This document shows, one piece after another, positions 26,915-36,461 of a DNA stretch of 64,000 nt (positions within the stretch are counted from its first letter, which is position 1; each line of letters begins with the position of its first letter). Under the pieces are notes generated by a model. That model was given only the letters and a program-made list of their open reading frames with translations. It ran no database searches and was not told the origin of the DNA. The stretch spans positions 1 through 64,000 of the forward strand of contig JAQGOL010000028.1 of the NCBI GenBank assembly GCA_028293625.1. The letters are read 5' to 3'. The position numbers were made by a program, and so were the translations under genes. Source of the DNA: Chthoniobacteraceae bacterium. GTDB taxonomy: Bacteria > Verrucomicrobiota > Verrucomicrobiia > Chthoniobacterales > Chthoniobacteraceae.

Positions 26915-27763
26915 TCAGCGTGTGAGAATCGTCGGGCTTTTGCCGTTGGAATTCGCGTTGACAACCCGTTCAGAGGAACGGCGGCTGAGCTGTACGAAAG
27001 TATTGTTATCGCCAAACTTGGACCATGGACCGGCCGGAATTTCGCGAAACTCGACAAATTTCCAATCAGTCACGTCTTTGGAGGCAAGCCCGAGGTAATC
27101 GCGAACGGCTGGGCTGACATCGAGGCCCGCGCCTTGGTTAAGGTTCGGCTTGGGTCTCTCATTGCCGAAGACGTATTGCCAGTGATCGGTTCGGAATGGG
27201 CCGCAGTCGCTCCACTGGGCGTAGGCGACTTTTCCAACACTATTGCGGATCGCAACCCAACGGTCGCGGCAAACGCTTTTGCCTTCACGCTCAAAGGTTT
27301 GGCGAAACCACGGGATCACCTGGCGCGACTCGGGTTTGGTGGTGCCACGGGTGACGTCGTTATAAGGGAGCGCGACGTAAAACGGATTCTGGCGCGGCTG
27401 GAACTTGATCGGGATAAAGTTGGCGCGCGCGGCCGGATCCGGATTGTCGAAACCGCCGAAACTCGTGGACCAGGTCAGATCCCAGGAGCTCGAATGGTTA
27501 TGCACGGGATTGTTCGTGCTCGCATTTTCGCCCACCCAGAAAATGGTGGTGACAATGCCCGTCTTCCAAGGGTATTTGCTGCCAAAAAGGCCGCTGTGGG
27601 AAGTGGTGGGAACAACAACCTTCGGTTCAATCTGCAGGATGGCGTTTTCGCGCAGTTTCATCGCATAACGCGCGAAATCTTCGCTGCTGCGATAAGGGGA
27701 TTGAGCGTGGGCCGCGCCGGTGGCGAGGATGATTCCTAGAAGATATGGGAGAAACCTTTTCAT
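26915..27763 (-). CDS. Secreted protein with double-psi-beta-barrel-like domain (paralog B)
   Basis: From the ATG at 27763 this gives 282 residues with a signal peptide MKRFLPYLLGIILATGAAHA. It is a clear paralog of the gene at 18620-19462: both share KYPWK/RYPWK, NPFYVALPYND, QVIPWF, CGPFRTDHWQYVFGNERPKP, GAGLDVSPAVRDYLGL, VTDWKFVEFREIPAGPW and GDNNTFV in the same order and spacing. The C-terminal tails differ. The paired Cys in the first core (CYAQWEDCGPF) is not kept here (AYAQWSDCGPF), so no conserved disulfide there. Function unknown; same strand as paralog A, 7.4 kb away. Confidence 0.68.
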   Translation of the reverse strand: MKRFLPYLLGIILATGAAHAQSPYRSSEDFARYAMKLRENAILQIEPKVVVPTTSHSGLFGSKYPWKTGIVTTIFWVGENASTNNPVHNHSSSWDLTWSTSFGGFDNPDPAARANFIPIKFQPRQNPFYVALPYNDVTRGTTKPESRQVIPWFRQTFEREGKSVCRDRWVAIRNSVGKVAYAQWSDCGPFRTDHWQYVFGNERPKPNLNQGAGLDVSPAVRDYLGLASKDVTDWKFVEFREIPAGPWSKFGDNNTFVQLSRRSSERVVNANSNGKSPTILTR

Positions 27764-27923
27764 AGTCAGGAACGGCAATGGGCGGGGTATATAGGGGCCG
27801 AATGGGTGCCGGTAAAGCCGATTCTGCCCATTGAGAGGGCACATGACGTGCCACGTCCGCCTGATTTCGCTCTTCATACTCCTGCGGGACGCTTATTGCC
27901 CGCAGACCATTGGCAAAGCGCGG

Positions 27924-29528
27924 TCAGTTCAATTGCACGATGGTGTTCCGGCGAAACCGCTCGTTTGTGCCCGGGTAATCAAGGGTAAAATGGAGGCCGC
28001 GGCTCTCTTTTCGCAATAATGCGCAGTCGACGATCAATCCTGCCACCGTTGCGAGATTCCTGAGCTCAAGGAGGTCGGTCGTGATCTTAAAGTTCCAGTA
28101 AAACTCCTGGATTTCGCTTTGCAGATTGCGCAACCGGGTGGCGGCGCGTTGAAGCCGTTTGGTGGTGCGCACAATTCCCACGTAATCCCACATCAGGCGG
28201 CGGATCTCGTCCCAGTTATGGTAGATGACGACAAGCTCATCGACGTCGTGCATCTCGCTGCTGACCCATTCAGGGAGCTCCACCGGCCATGCGCTCTCGC
28301 TTGGCACGGATTGCGCCGCCAATATCTCGCAGCAACGGTGCGCAAGGACAACGGCCTCAAGAAGCGAGTTGCTCGCCAGCCGGTTGGCGCCGTGAAGCCC
28401 CGTGCATGCGACTTCACCAATCGCGGAAAGGCCCGCCAGGCTGCTCGATCCGTTCGCGTCAGTGAGCACACCGCCACATTGATAATGGGCCGCCGGCACC
28501 ACCGGGATCGGGTCGCGTGTAATGTCGATTCCGTATTTCAAACAGGTCTCGTAAATATTCGGAAAACGAGAGCGGACAAATTCAGCCGGCTTGTGGCTGA
28601 TATCGAGATAAACACATTTGGCGCCGGTCCGCTTCATTTCGGCGTCGATGGCACGCGCCACGATGTCGCGCGGGGCGAGTTCGAGACGAGGATCATATTT
28701 AGCCATGAACTGCAGGCCTTTGGCGTCAATCAGCCGGGCGCCCTCGCCGCGCACCGCTTCAGAGACAAGAAACGAGCCGGCATCGGGATGATAAAGGCAG
28801 GTGGGATGGAACTGGATGAACTCCATGTTCGCGATCCTGGCTCCCGCGCGCCAGGCCATCGCCAGCCCGTCTCCCGTGGCGACGGCCGGGTTGGTGGTAT
28901 AAAGGTAAACTTTGCCGCAGCCACCCGACGCAAGCACGATGCGGTCGCTGCGCAGGGTGAGCACATTTCCGCTTGCTTCATCGAGCACATAGACGCCAAG
29001 GCAGCGGTCTGCGCTGACATGACCAAGTTTTCGCAAGGTAATCAGGTCGATGGCGATGTGGTTTTCGAGCATCACAATCTCGGGGTTGACGCCCACGGCC
29101 CGTAAAAGCGCCTCCTCAATTTCGCGTCCCGTGACGTCGCGGGAATGGAGAATGCGTCGGCGCGAATGGCCGCCTTCACGGCCAAGATCGAGTTCGGCCA
29201 CGCTGGCGCCTTGCTCTAATTCGCGCTCGTCAAAATGAACGCCGGCTTCGATGAGTTCCCGGATGCGCGCCGGACCGTCGGTAACAATGGAGCGGACCAC
29301 GTCTTCATCGCAAAGCCCCGCGCCGGCATCGAGCGTGTCGGCGACGTGGAGTTCAAACGAGTCTTCGGCGCTGGTAACACAGGCAATCCCGCCCTGGGCG
29401 TAACGGGTGTTGGATTCGGCCCGGGCTCCCTTTGTGACAATCGCCACGGTGCCATGCCGCGCCGCCTTGAGGGCAAGGCTTAGTCCCGCGATGCCGCTGC
29501 CGATGATGACAAAATCAAACCGTTTCAT
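27924..29528 (-). CDS. nadB: L-aspartate oxidase
   Basis: The ATG at 29528 gives 534 residues and forms an ATGA overlap with panC; the upstream start would add residues inside panC. It oxidises L-aspartate to iminoaspartate for NAD synthesis with FAD. Motifs are FVIIGSGIAGLSLALKAARH (FAD Rossmann), NTRYAQGGIACV, the active-site block MEFIQFHPTCLYHP and EAVRGEGARLIDAKG, and the FAD tail GLHGANRLASNSLLEAVV. The C-terminal helical domain is present. nadA and nadC are not adjacent. Confidence 0.95.
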   Translation of the reverse strand: MKRFDFVIIGSGIAGLSLALKAARHGTVAIVTKGARAESNTRYAQGGIACVTSAEDSFELHVADTLDAGAGLCDEDVVRSIVTDGPARIRELIEAGVHFDERELEQGASVAELDLGREGGHSRRRILHSRDVTGREIEEALLRAVGVNPEIVMLENHIAIDLITLRKLGHVSADRCLGVYVLDEASGNVLTLRSDRIVLASGGCGKVYLYTTNPAVATGDGLAMAWRAGARIANMEFIQFHPTCLYHPDAGSFLVSEAVRGEGARLIDAKGLQFMAKYDPRLELAPRDIVARAIDAEMKRTGAKCVYLDISHKPAEFVRSRFPNIYETCLKYGIDITRDPIPVVPAAHYQCGGVLTDANGSSSLAGLSAIGEVACTGLHGANRLASNSLLEAVVLAHRCCEILAAQSVPSESAWPVELPEWVSSEMHDVDELVVIYHNWDEIRRLMWDYVGIVRTTKRLQRAATRLRNLQSEIQEFYWNFKITTDLLELRNLATVAGLIVDCALLRKESRGLHFTLDYPGTNERFRRNTIVQLN

Positions 29529-30367
29529 TGAATCCAAAGGTTGTCGATCAGCCGGGTCTGGCCAAAAAAGACGGCCAGCGCGATCACGCAATCCGCGCCG
29601 GCTGTATGAATGGGTTGGAGCGTGGTGGCATCGGCAATTTCCACGTAATCAACACGGGCCAGGGGCGCCTTGGAGATTTCAGTCAAAAGAAGCGTCCTGA
29701 GCTGAGCGGCATCCGTTTGCCCGGCCCTGATCGCCTCGGCGGCTTTGAGAAGCGCGCGCCGAAGCAACGGCGCCTGGGCTCGCTCGGTGGAGGAGAGAAA
29801 TTGGTTGCGGGAACTGAGGGCAAGTCCATCGGGCTCCCGAACGGTCTCAACCGGAACGATTTGCACCGGCATATTGAGATCGCGTGTCATTTGGCGGATC
29901 ACCATGCACTGTTGAAAATCCTTGAGGCCAAAGAGAGCCAAGTCGGGCTGAAGGATATTAAACAGCTTGGCCACCACGGTGCAGACCCCTTTGTAATGGC
30001 CTGGACGCGAGGCGCCGCAGAGCGTTCGGCTGACGCTCTCTTCATTGATAAAAGTGGAGTGTCCGGCCGGATACATCGCGTCCGCATCGGGATGAAAAAG
30101 AAGATCGACGCCGTGCGATTCGCAAAGGGCCATGTCGGTTTCAAACGGCCGCGGGTAACGGGTGAAGTCTTCGCTTGGGCCGAACTGCGTGGGATTGACA
30201 AAGAGGCTCACGGCCACCGTACCGCCCGGACCGACCAGCTCGCGGGCGCGGTCAATCAGAGTGGTATGGCCCCGGTGCAAAGCGCCCATGGTCGGGACCA
30301 GAGCCAAAGGGTGCGATGCCTTCTGGCACCATTGAGTGGCGGCGGAGATGGATTCGGTGACTTTCAA
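29525..30367 (-). CDS. panC: Pantothenate synthetase
   Basis: Joins pantoate and beta-alanine with ATP to make pantothenate for CoA. Motifs are LVPTMGALHRGHTTLIDRAR (HIGH-type ATP site), VSLFVNPTQFGPSEDFTRYP, FGLKDFQQCMVIRQMTRDLN, and VETVREPDGLALSSRNQFLS (KMSKS-like region). No ATG lies in frame near the expected start. I use TTG at 30367, which gives a normal 280 residues beginning with K-V-T-E-S-I; a TTG at 30406 would add 13. The stop overlaps the nadB start, so both cofactor genes are co-translated. Confidence 0.93.
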   Translation of the reverse strand: MKVTESISAATQWCQKASHPLALVPTMGALHRGHTTLIDRARELVGPGGTVAVSLFVNPTQFGPSEDFTRYPRPFETDMALCESHGVDLLFHPDADAMYPAGHSTFINEESVSRTLCGASRPGHYKGVCTVVAKLFNILQPDLALFGLKDFQQCMVIRQMTRDLNMPVQIVPVETVREPDGLALSSRNQFLSSTERAQAPLLRRALLKAAEAIRAGQTDAAQLRTLLLTEISKAPLARVDYVEIADATTLQPIHTAGADCVIALAVFFGQTRLIDNLWIQ

Positions 30368-30551
30368 ATCACCAGCGGGATTATCGGTTAAGCGTCTGGA
30401 GGGCAAGCGCTTCGCATGTGCGGTGCTCCGAGGACGGAAATTTTTTTGGTTTTACCGGCGATTATCAATGAAGCGGGAAAGACGTTTGCAGGAAACGCTT
30501 CTCAGCGAATGGCACAAGCGGTGCTTAAAGGACGAGAATCGTCAGCCATTT

Positions 30552-30953
30552 ATGAGGACCGCAATTTATTTAAACCGCCGCGCTTTTACCTTGGTGGAAA
30601 TTATGGTCGTCGTGGCCATCATCGCCATGCTGGCCTCGATCAGCATTCCGAATTATCTGCGGATGCGCAAACGCTCGCAGGCAAGCCGGATTCTAAGTGA
30701 CCTGCAGAAAGTCGACTCCGCGATCGATCTCTACGCTATTGAAAACAAAAAGGGCGAGGGAACGGTGGTGACCTGGAGCGATATCCGCAATTATATCAAA
30801 ACGGATTCCGTTCTTTATGTCTCCGGAGGGGTCGACTTGCTGGGTCACCCTTTTGAAGGTTTTACAGTCGATTCACCGCCCCTTTTATCGACGGCGTCGT
30901 TTGATTCACTTTCCGATGTTGCCCCCTTGGAATTCTGGTCGCCTTATCGGTGA
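30552..30953 (+). CDS. Type IV prepilin-like / pseudopilin protein
   Basis: A 133-residue protein with a class III signal: a short basic leader MRTAIYLNRRA followed by FTLVEIMVVVAIIAMLASIS, the prepilin peptidase site and hydrophobic stalk. The usual Gly at -1 is replaced by Ala, which prepilin peptidases tolerate, and the +5 Glu is present. The globular part (SRILSDLQKVDSAIDLYAIE) resembles short major-pseudopilin or Verrucomicrobiota prepilin-like proteins. It may be a substrate for the PilB/GspE machinery at 46452-48161. In-frame upstream starts are rejected as they add a long non-leader peptide. The next gene follows directly. Confidence 0.82.
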   Translation: MRTAIYLNRRAFTLVEIMVVVAIIAMLASISIPNYLRMRKRSQASRILSDLQKVDSAIDLYAIENKKGEGTVVTWSDIRNYIKTDSVLYVSGGVDLLGHPFEGFTVDSPPLLSTASFDSLSDVAPLEFWSPYR

Positions 30954-31012
30954 ACGCCAAAGGCGCGTTCTGGACAGATTGCAGAAGCGCTCTACGTTCT
31001 TCGCGCCCACCC

Positions 31013-31828
31013 ATGCCCAGAATTTTCCCCCTTTGTTTCACCCTGCTGCTCAGCATTTTTGTTACCGCCTCCGCCCGCGCCATTGAGGTCCGGATCGGCT
31101 CAAAAGGCATTAATGCGGTCGTGCTCGAGGCAATCAAAGCGATGCCTCTTGAAGGCACCTACGCGGCGACGTCAGTGGCCCAGCAGGCGCTTGCCGGCGC
31201 GATTACACGGATCCCTGGCGGACTCGCAATCAATGGGCAGAGCGCGTGCCCAAGTTTCTGTTCGAGTGCAACATATTTGGTTTTTGTGCGAACGCTTCAG
31301 GAACTCGTCGCCGATGGAGCGCTTCAACTCGATAATAAAACGCTCGATGCCCTGCTGGTTCATGGCCAGCGCGATGGCGAGGGGGCATGGGGCCGTTGGA
31401 ATGCCAACGGCCCCGGTACAGCCCGGCTGTTTTCGGAACTTGATCTAGGTCCCAATTTTACCAGCTTTGACCAGGCGCTCCCGGGCGATTTCATGAAGAT
31501 CTTTTGGACCTCGGAAATCGGCGCGCGTGAACGCGGTCATTCGGTGATTTATCTCGGAACCGAAACGGTGGCAGGGGTGGAGCAAATCCGCTTTTGGTCG
31601 AGTAATCAGCCGCGGGGCTACGGCATCAAAAACGTGCCGCGATCCAAAATCGTCCGCGCGATTTTTTCGCGCCTGGAAAGGCCGGCCAACCTTTCACGGC
31701 TGGGGGTGATTCCTTCAACCGATGCATATCTGGCCAGTCTCTTAAAAGTGCGCTCAACTCCGCTGCAAATGGGAGAAAAGTGTAATCTTTCAGAGGAACG
31801 GGTCAAAATCGGCCCAGGCTCGCGATAA
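31013..31828 (+). CDS. Secreted protein, possible NlpC/P60- or CHAP-like cysteine peptidase
   Basis: The ATG at 31013 gives 271 residues starting with a signal peptide (PRIFPLCFTLLLSIFVTASA, cleavage near ARA). A GTG at 30950 overlapping the prepilin stop (GTGA) is possible but puts 21 residues before the signal. I see NGQSACPSFCSSATYLVF followed 80-100 residues later by PGDFMKIFWTS and GHSVIYLGTE, an arrangement like the Cys helix and the D-G-H strand of NlpC/P60 or CHAP amidases. That would make it a wall hydrolase. The match is only by eye. The C-terminal 60 residues are variable. Confidence 0.55.
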   Translation: MPRIFPLCFTLLLSIFVTASARAIEVRIGSKGINAVVLEAIKAMPLEGTYAATSVAQQALAGAITRIPGGLAINGQSACPSFCSSATYLVFVRTLQELVADGALQLDNKTLDALLVHGQRDGEGAWGRWNANGPGTARLFSELDLGPNFTSFDQALPGDFMKIFWTSEIGARERGHSVIYLGTETVAGVEQIRFWSSNQPRGYGIKNVPRSKIVRAIFSRLERPANLSRLGVIPSTDAYLASLLKVRSTPLQMGEKCNLSEERVKIGPGSR

Positions 31829-31870
31829 TCGAACCTGAAATGCGTGATTAACCCGCTTTTAAGCGGTTGG

Positions 31871-32068
31871 CTATTTGCGGGCCTTGGCGGAAGCCTTGGC
31901 CGGTTCGGCCGCTTCCTTTTGTCCAGCGTCCGCGAGAACCATGTCGCTCACATCTTTTTCAATGAGAGTGATGATGTAGTTGCTTAGCGAACGGCGGTCT
32001 TTTTTTGCCTTAACTTTGGCAAGCTCAAGGAGATCTTCAGGGCAACGGAATGCTGTGTATTTGCTCAT
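31871..32068 (-). CDS. Small ribbon-helix-helix-like protein
   Basis: The ATG at 32068 gives 65 residues. MSKYTAFRCPEDLLELAKVK then KDRRSLSNYIITLIEKDV has the pattern of an Arc/MetJ-type ribbon-helix-helix: one short strand, a helix, a turn with arginines, and a second helix. The tail is rich in Ala, Lys and Glu. It probably binds DNA as a dimer. No toxin gene is adjacent, so an antitoxin role is unsupported. It converges on the preceding plus-strand gene across a 42-base gap holding a small imperfect hairpin. Confidence 0.65.
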   Translation of the reverse strand: MSKYTAFRCPEDLLELAKVKAKKDRRSLSNYIITLIEKDVSDMVLADAGQKEAAEPAKASAKARK

Positions 32069-32259
32069 AATTGGGTTACGCGTTGGGTTTAGGACGAACC
32101 ATGTCCGGTATATGGACACGTTTAGGCCTTTTGTAAGCGCAGCAAACAGAAACCTAAACACTTCCGAGAGCGTTCGATTACGTACCCGGAGCTACTCCAT
32201 GTTCGAAGCCGTCACGGAAGTTGGACGTGACGGGGCTCCTATTTGTGCGCTTATACCGA

Positions 32260-33363
32260 CTATTCCTCACGAACCGTGTAATTTGCAACAAATTCATTGC
32301 GAAATTGGTCGAATTTGCCTGCCTCAATTTCCCGGCGCGCCTTTTCCATCAGGTTGAGATAAAAATGGAGGTTATGGAGACTGATCAAACGCAGCCCGAG
32401 AATCTCCTCCGCCTTCACCAAATGGCGCAGGTACCCACGGCTGAACTGGATACATGCGGGGCAGGTGCACCCTTCTTCAATCGGACCTTTATCAAAAATG
32501 TATGGAGCGTTTTTTAAGTTGATGGTACCCGCCGCTGTGAACGCCGTACCGTTGCGCGCCAGCCGGGTAGGCAGCACTACGTCAAACATGTCAACCCCAC
32601 GCGCTACCATTTCGAGCATTTGCGGCGGGGTGCCAAGGCCCATAGCGTATCGCGGTTTGTCAGCAGGTAGAAACGGTTCGCTCGACTCGATGGCCGCGAT
32701 CATTTCCGTCTCGGGTTCGCCCACACTGACTCCGCCAATCGCATAACCGTCGAAGCCGATGGCTACGAGCGCCTCCGCGCTTTGCCTGCGAAGTTCGGGA
32801 AATGTGGCGCCCTGCACGATGCCGAATTTCATGCCGGGCGTTTCGACTTCTTTGCACGCGGCGGCCCATGCCAGGGTGCGATCGAGGCTGCGCGCCGCGT
32901 AATCGTGTTCGCACGGATAGGGCGGGCATTCATCAAACACCATCGCGATGTCGCTGCCGAGTGCCGCCTGAATTTCCATCGCCTCGCGCGGTCCAAGAAA
33001 GCAGGGCGCACCATCAAGGTGATTCTGAAAATGGACGCCCGCGTCGGTGATCTTCCTCAGCTTCGCGAGGGAAAAAACCTGGAATCCACCCGAATCGGTA
33101 AGGATCGGTCCGTCCCAACCCATGAAAGCGTGAAGGCCGCCAAAATGGCGCATGACATCCATCCCGGGCCTCACGAAGAGATGATAAGTGTTGCCGAGAA
33201 TGACCTGGGCTTTGAGGGTCCTGAGTTCGGCGGGTGAAATGGCCTTGACGGTACCTTGCGTTCCCACCGGCATAAAGATGGGAGTCTCGATAACGCCGTG
33301 GGCAGTGGTGAGCCGGCCTCGTCGTGCTTTTGTGCCGGGATCCGTTGAGAGAAGTTCAAACAT
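32260..33363 (-). CDS. tgt: tRNA-guanine(34) transglycosylase
   Basis: A 367-residue enzyme that swaps guanine for preQ1 in the wobble position of tRNAs with GUN anticodons. Motifs: TPIFMPVGTQGTVKAISPAE, GPILTDSGGFQVFSLAKLR (catalytic Asp region), DIAMVFDECPPYP, YAIGGVSVGEP, DMFDVVLPTRLARNGTAF (nucleophile Asp), and the zinc site CTCPACIQFSRGYLRH with the downstream HNLHFYLNLM. The length is normal. It is flanked by unrelated genes; queA is not adjacent. Confidence 0.96.
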   Translation of the reverse strand: MFELLSTDPGTKARRGRLTTAHGVIETPIFMPVGTQGTVKAISPAELRTLKAQVILGNTYHLFVRPGMDVMRHFGGLHAFMGWDGPILTDSGGFQVFSLAKLRKITDAGVHFQNHLDGAPCFLGPREAMEIQAALGSDIAMVFDECPPYPCEHDYAARSLDRTLAWAAACKEVETPGMKFGIVQGATFPELRRQSAEALVAIGFDGYAIGGVSVGEPETEMIAAIESSEPFLPADKPRYAMGLGTPPQMLEMVARGVDMFDVVLPTRLARNGTAFTAAGTINLKNAPYIFDKGPIEEGCTCPACIQFSRGYLRHLVKAEEILGLRLISLHNLHFYLNLMEKARREIEAGKFDQFRNEFVANYTVREE

Positions 33364-33446
33364 GGGGCGCGGACATTAGCGGACCATGCCCAACGCGCAA
33401 ACTTCCAGATGAGGCCCTCGTGCGCGCCTGACTGCTTCCGACCGCT

Positions 33447-34205
33447 TCAAGGCTGCAGAAGCGCTTGTTTTTCCCGGATGGCTTCCTCTTCGTCAATAAG
33501 AGCGAGGAAAACGTCTTCCAGCGCTCCCGCCCCGTGGCTTTGTGCGCGCAGCTGGTCGACAGTGCCAAGGGCGATCAATTTTCCGCGATGCATGATCCCG
33601 ATGCGGTCGGCCATCTCTTCCGCCACGCTAAGCTGATGGGTGGAAAGAAAGATGGTCATCCCGCGCTGGGCGCACGCCTTGAATTCATCTTTGACGATTC
33701 GGGCATGGCGCGGATCAAGGCCGACCATCGGTTCATCGATCACCAGCACTTTCGGTTCATGCAAAAGCGCCGAAGCAATCACAAGCCGCTGCCTGGTGCC
33801 GTGGCTGAGATTTTCGGTCAGTTCGTGCGCGTAATCGCCAAGATGGAATTTCTCAAAAAGCTCACCGGTAAAATGATGGATGCGCTTTTTCTCAATTCGA
33901 AAAATATCGCCGACAAACTGCATGAATTCAAAGCAGGTCAGCTTGTCGTAAAGAAAAGGAAAATCAGGGACATACGCCAGCTGCGCCTTGGCAAGTTCGG
34001 GCGTTTTTTGAATATCGTATCCGTTGACGATCACCGTGCCGGCGGTCGGCTTAAGAAGGCCGGCGATCATTTTGATGGTCGTCGTTTTGCCGGCCGCGTT
34101 CGGACCGAGGCACGCAAAAAATTCTCCCTGGGCAATTTCAAGGTCGAGTCCGGCGACGGCGCGTAGCGAACCAAACTGCTTTTCGAGTGAGTGGATCTGG
34201 ATCAA
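33447..34205 (-). CDS. ABC transporter ATP-binding protein, ABC-2 type
   Basis: A 252-residue single ATPase: Walker A GPNAAGKTTTIKMIAGLLKP, Q-loop YVPDFPFLYDKLTCFEFM, signature LSHGTRQRLVIASAL, Walker B KVLVIDEPMVGLDPR and switch STHQLSVAEEM. The style (GYDIQKTPELAKAQLAYVPD, GLDPRHARIVKD) is that of ABC-2 exporters and gliding/NatA-like ATPases. No permease lies beside it; the upstream gene at 34301 has a single membrane helix and is not a permease, so the partner must be elsewhere. Confidence 0.85.
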   Translation of the reverse strand: MIQIHSLEKQFGSLRAVAGLDLEIAQGEFFACLGPNAAGKTTTIKMIAGLLKPTAGTVIVNGYDIQKTPELAKAQLAYVPDFPFLYDKLTCFEFMQFVGDIFRIEKKRIHHFTGELFEKFHLGDYAHELTENLSHGTRQRLVIASALLHEPKVLVIDEPMVGLDPRHARIVKDEFKACAQRGMTIFLSTHQLSVAEEMADRIGIMHRGKLIALGTVDQLRAQSHGAGALEDVFLALIDEEEAIREKQALLQP

Positions 34206-34300
34206 GGACGGAAAGATTGAGGGGTTGAGGGGGCGTTATAATATCGGATGCCGCAGCGCGGGAGCGGCATTTCCAGCCGCCGCGTCCTGGGCTCGCGCTT

Positions 34301-35113
34301 TTACGGAGTCAGATCGTCGGGTGCGAGAGTGTATCCGAAAAAGGTTTTAACCAGGAGGATCTTGCCGAGCTGGTCGACGTGCGCTTCTAACAGCGTCTGT
34401 CCGCTTTGGGAAACGTTGATTAAATACGTATCGGCCCGTTCCCCGTGGATCTGAAGGGACGATTGGCGGGCCGTGATTTCCGGGCGTCCGGCGTTTTTGG
34501 TGCCAATCGTGCGCATCATCCCGGGATCAACTCCAAGATCTTTGATCAACTCGGCTGCGCCGGCCTCGTTCAAATGGTAACTGTGGCCTTCGGGAAGGGC
34601 CTTTTCGCCGTCTCGCGTAGTGAAATGGACCATCTTTTCAAGTGCCTCGACCCGCACCTGCACCTGATAAAAATTGGCGTCCTTAATGACGACTTCCAAG
34701 GTAAAGCGTTCGAAGTTCAGGGCGGAATCCATTTCAAATCGGCCTGAGGCATGCACGCGCTGCCGGACCGTTGGCTGAAGACGCAGGCTGAAGGTTGCAT
34801 TGATGTTAAGCAGGCGGCGTTGGGTTTCAGCTTCAGTCGAGGGTGTAACCTGCAGATGGCCGGCCGGGACGCCCTCGGAGGTCACGATCAAATCGGAGGT
34901 TTGTTCATGAAGAAAAAGCAGCCTTGCAACATGGGTGAGCGGCACGGCGCGCAAACGCGAGCTGGCCGGGCTTACCTCGGTGCTGATGAGCAGCCCCATC
35001 ATCGTGAGCCAGAAAATCACGATGGCGGTTCCTAGGAGGCGGTAGAGCATGCGCCACCGTAGAGCTTCCCGCCTGGAAGCGCTCTCCCAGAATTCGCAAA
35101 ATTTGGCGATCAT
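34301..35113 (-). CDS. Hypothetical single-pass membrane protein
   Basis: From the ATG at 35113 this gives 270 residues; an ATG at 35176 would add 21. After a short basic N-terminus a single membrane helix (LLGTAIVIFWLTMMGLLIS, about residues 24-42) anchors a beta-rich soluble part with SLRLQPTVRQRVHASGRFEM and QLGKILLVKTFFGYTL near the end. I do not recognise the family. It lies 95 bases upstream of the ABC ATPase on the same strand, so the two could be one transcript and it might be an accessory of that exporter. This is inference from position. Confidence 0.6.
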   Translation of the reverse strand: MIAKFCEFWESASRREALRWRMLYRLLGTAIVIFWLTMMGLLISTEVSPASSRLRAVPLTHVARLLFLHEQTSDLIVTSEGVPAGHLQVTPSTEAETQRRLLNINATFSLRLQPTVRQRVHASGRFEMDSALNFERFTLEVVIKDANFYQVQVRVEALEKMVHFTTRDGEKALPEGHSYHLNEAGAAELIKDLGVDPGMMRTIGTKNAGRPEITARQSSLQIHGERADTYLINVSQSGQTLLEAHVDQLGKILLVKTFFGYTLAPDDLTP

Positions 35114-35207
35114 GCGGACCCCGAGGGCTATTCCTGTAAATGACTTGGCTTCAAGGTGCCGGCTCTGTAGGGACATTCGCGCTTTTTTTTCCCCTTAATT
35201 TTCCTCG

Positions 35208-36002
35208 ATGCGCGAATACCTCGATCTCCTGCGGCTTGTTAAAGAGCGTGGCACATTCAAATCCGATCGGACCGGCACCGGCACGCAATCGGTTTTCGGC
35301 GCACAAGCCCGATTTGATCTCAGCCGCGGGTTCCCGCTTCTAACCACGAAAAAGGTTCACCTGCGCTCGATCATTTTCGAACTGCTTTGGTTTCTGCGCG
35401 GAGAGACCAATGTGAAGTTTTTGCGCGAGAACGGGGTGACGATCTGGGATGAATGGGCTGATGGAGAAGGGGAGCTGGGCCGTGTTTATGGTGCCCAATG
35501 GACCGATTGGCGCACCGCGGATGGACGTTCCATCAACCAAATTGACCAAGTCATCGCGCAGATTAAGTCGAATCCGCACAGCCGCCGGCTCATTGTCAGT
35601 GCATGGAACGTCGGCGAGGTCGATCAGATGGCGCTTCCACCGTGCCACGCCTTTTTCCAGTTTTACGTCGCGGATGGACGGCTCAGTTGCCAGCTTTATC
35701 AGAGAAGCGCAGACCTCTTTTTGGGTGTGCCGTTTAATATCGCCAGTTACGCGTTGCTGACTCTCATGGTCGCCCAGGTGTGCGACCTCGAGCCGGGCGA
35801 TTTTATCCACACTTTTGGCGATCTGCATCTTTACTCAAATCACTTTGAGCAAGCCGCGCTTCAGCTGGCCCGTGAGCCGCGGGCCTTGCCTGTGATGACG
35901 CTCAATCCGAAGGTACGCGACATCCACGCGTTTCAATTTGAAGACTTTAACCTGAGTGGCTACGACCCGCATCCCGGAATCAAGGCGCCGATCGCCGTAT
36001 GA
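35208..36002 (+). CDS. thyA: Thymidylate synthase
   Basis: A 264-residue ThyA that methylates dUMP with methylene-tetrahydrofolate. Visible signatures are [20 protein letters not shown] at the N-terminus, [20 protein letters not shown], the active site [12 protein letters not shown] with the nucleophile Cys, and [20 protein letters not shown]. It overlaps folA by ATGA (35999-36002); the pair regenerates tetrahydrofolate from the dihydrofolate that ThyA produces. Confidence 0.97.
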   Translation: MREYLDLLRLVKERGTFKSDRTGTGTQSVFGAQARFDLSRGFPLLTTKKVHLRSIIFELLWFLRGETNVKFLRENGVTIWDEWADGEGELGRVYGAQWTDWRTADGRSINQIDQVIAQIKSNPHSRRLIVSAWNVGEVDQMALPPCHAFFQFYVADGRLSCQLYQRSADLFLGVPFNIASYALLTLMVAQVCDLEPGDFIHTFGDLHLYSNHFEQAALQLAREPRALPVMTLNPKVRDIHAFQFEDFNLSGYDPHPGIKAPIAV

Positions 36003-36460
36003 AAGCGATCGCGGCCATGTCGCTCAACCGGGTGATCGGAAACACGGGCCGGATGCCGTGGCATTTACCCGAGGACTTTAAATGGTTTAAGAAAACGACA
36101 CTGGGCCACGTGGTGCTCATGGGCCGCAAAACCTTTGAATCCCTTGGGAAAGCGCTGCCCAATCGCATCAATCTGGTTGCCACTCGTGATCAGGGAACTT
36201 TCCCGGACGCGATTGCGATCCCGGACCTTGAAGAAAGCCTCCGTTCTTTTGGGAATGAGATCTTCGTCATCGGCGGGGCGGAAATTTACGCGCAACTGCT
36301 TCCCCGCTGCACCGATCTTTATCTGAGCGTGGTGCAACGGGAGGTGGAAGGAGATGCCTTTTTCCCGCCTTTTGAGGATCGTTTTGAACTAGTCGAAACG
36401 ATTTTGGAATATCCCGATTTCAAGGTGCTCCACTATCGGAACCGGGACGTAAAGGTATAG
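35999..36460 (+). CDS. folA: Dihydrofolate reductase
   Basis: A 153-residue DHFR starting [20 protein letters not shown], with [20 protein letters not shown] (substrate Asp/Glu and helix), [16 protein letters not shown] (NADPH) and [20 protein letters not shown]. Length is typical. Translation is coupled to thyA. It converges on guaB with one base between the two stop codons. Confidence 0.96.
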   Translation: MKAIAAMSLNRVIGNTGRMPWHLPEDFKWFKKTTLGHVVLMGRKTFESLGKALPNRINLVATRDQGTFPDAIAIPDLEESLRSFGNEIFVIGGAEIYAQLLPRCTDLYLSVVQREVEGDAFFPPFEDRFELVETILEYPDFKVLHYRNRDVKV

Positions 36461-36461
36461 T

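Noticed and set aside
28119-29105. 328-residue open frame on the plus strand
   Set aside because: Antisense shadow of nadB in a GC-rich third-position genome; no recognisable domain.
29528-30391. 287-residue open frame on the plus strand
   Set aside because: Antisense shadow of panC.
31829-31870. Hairpin between convergent genes at 31853-31866 as bidirectional terminator
   Set aside because: The loop is only two bases in the best pairing and neither side carries a T tract.
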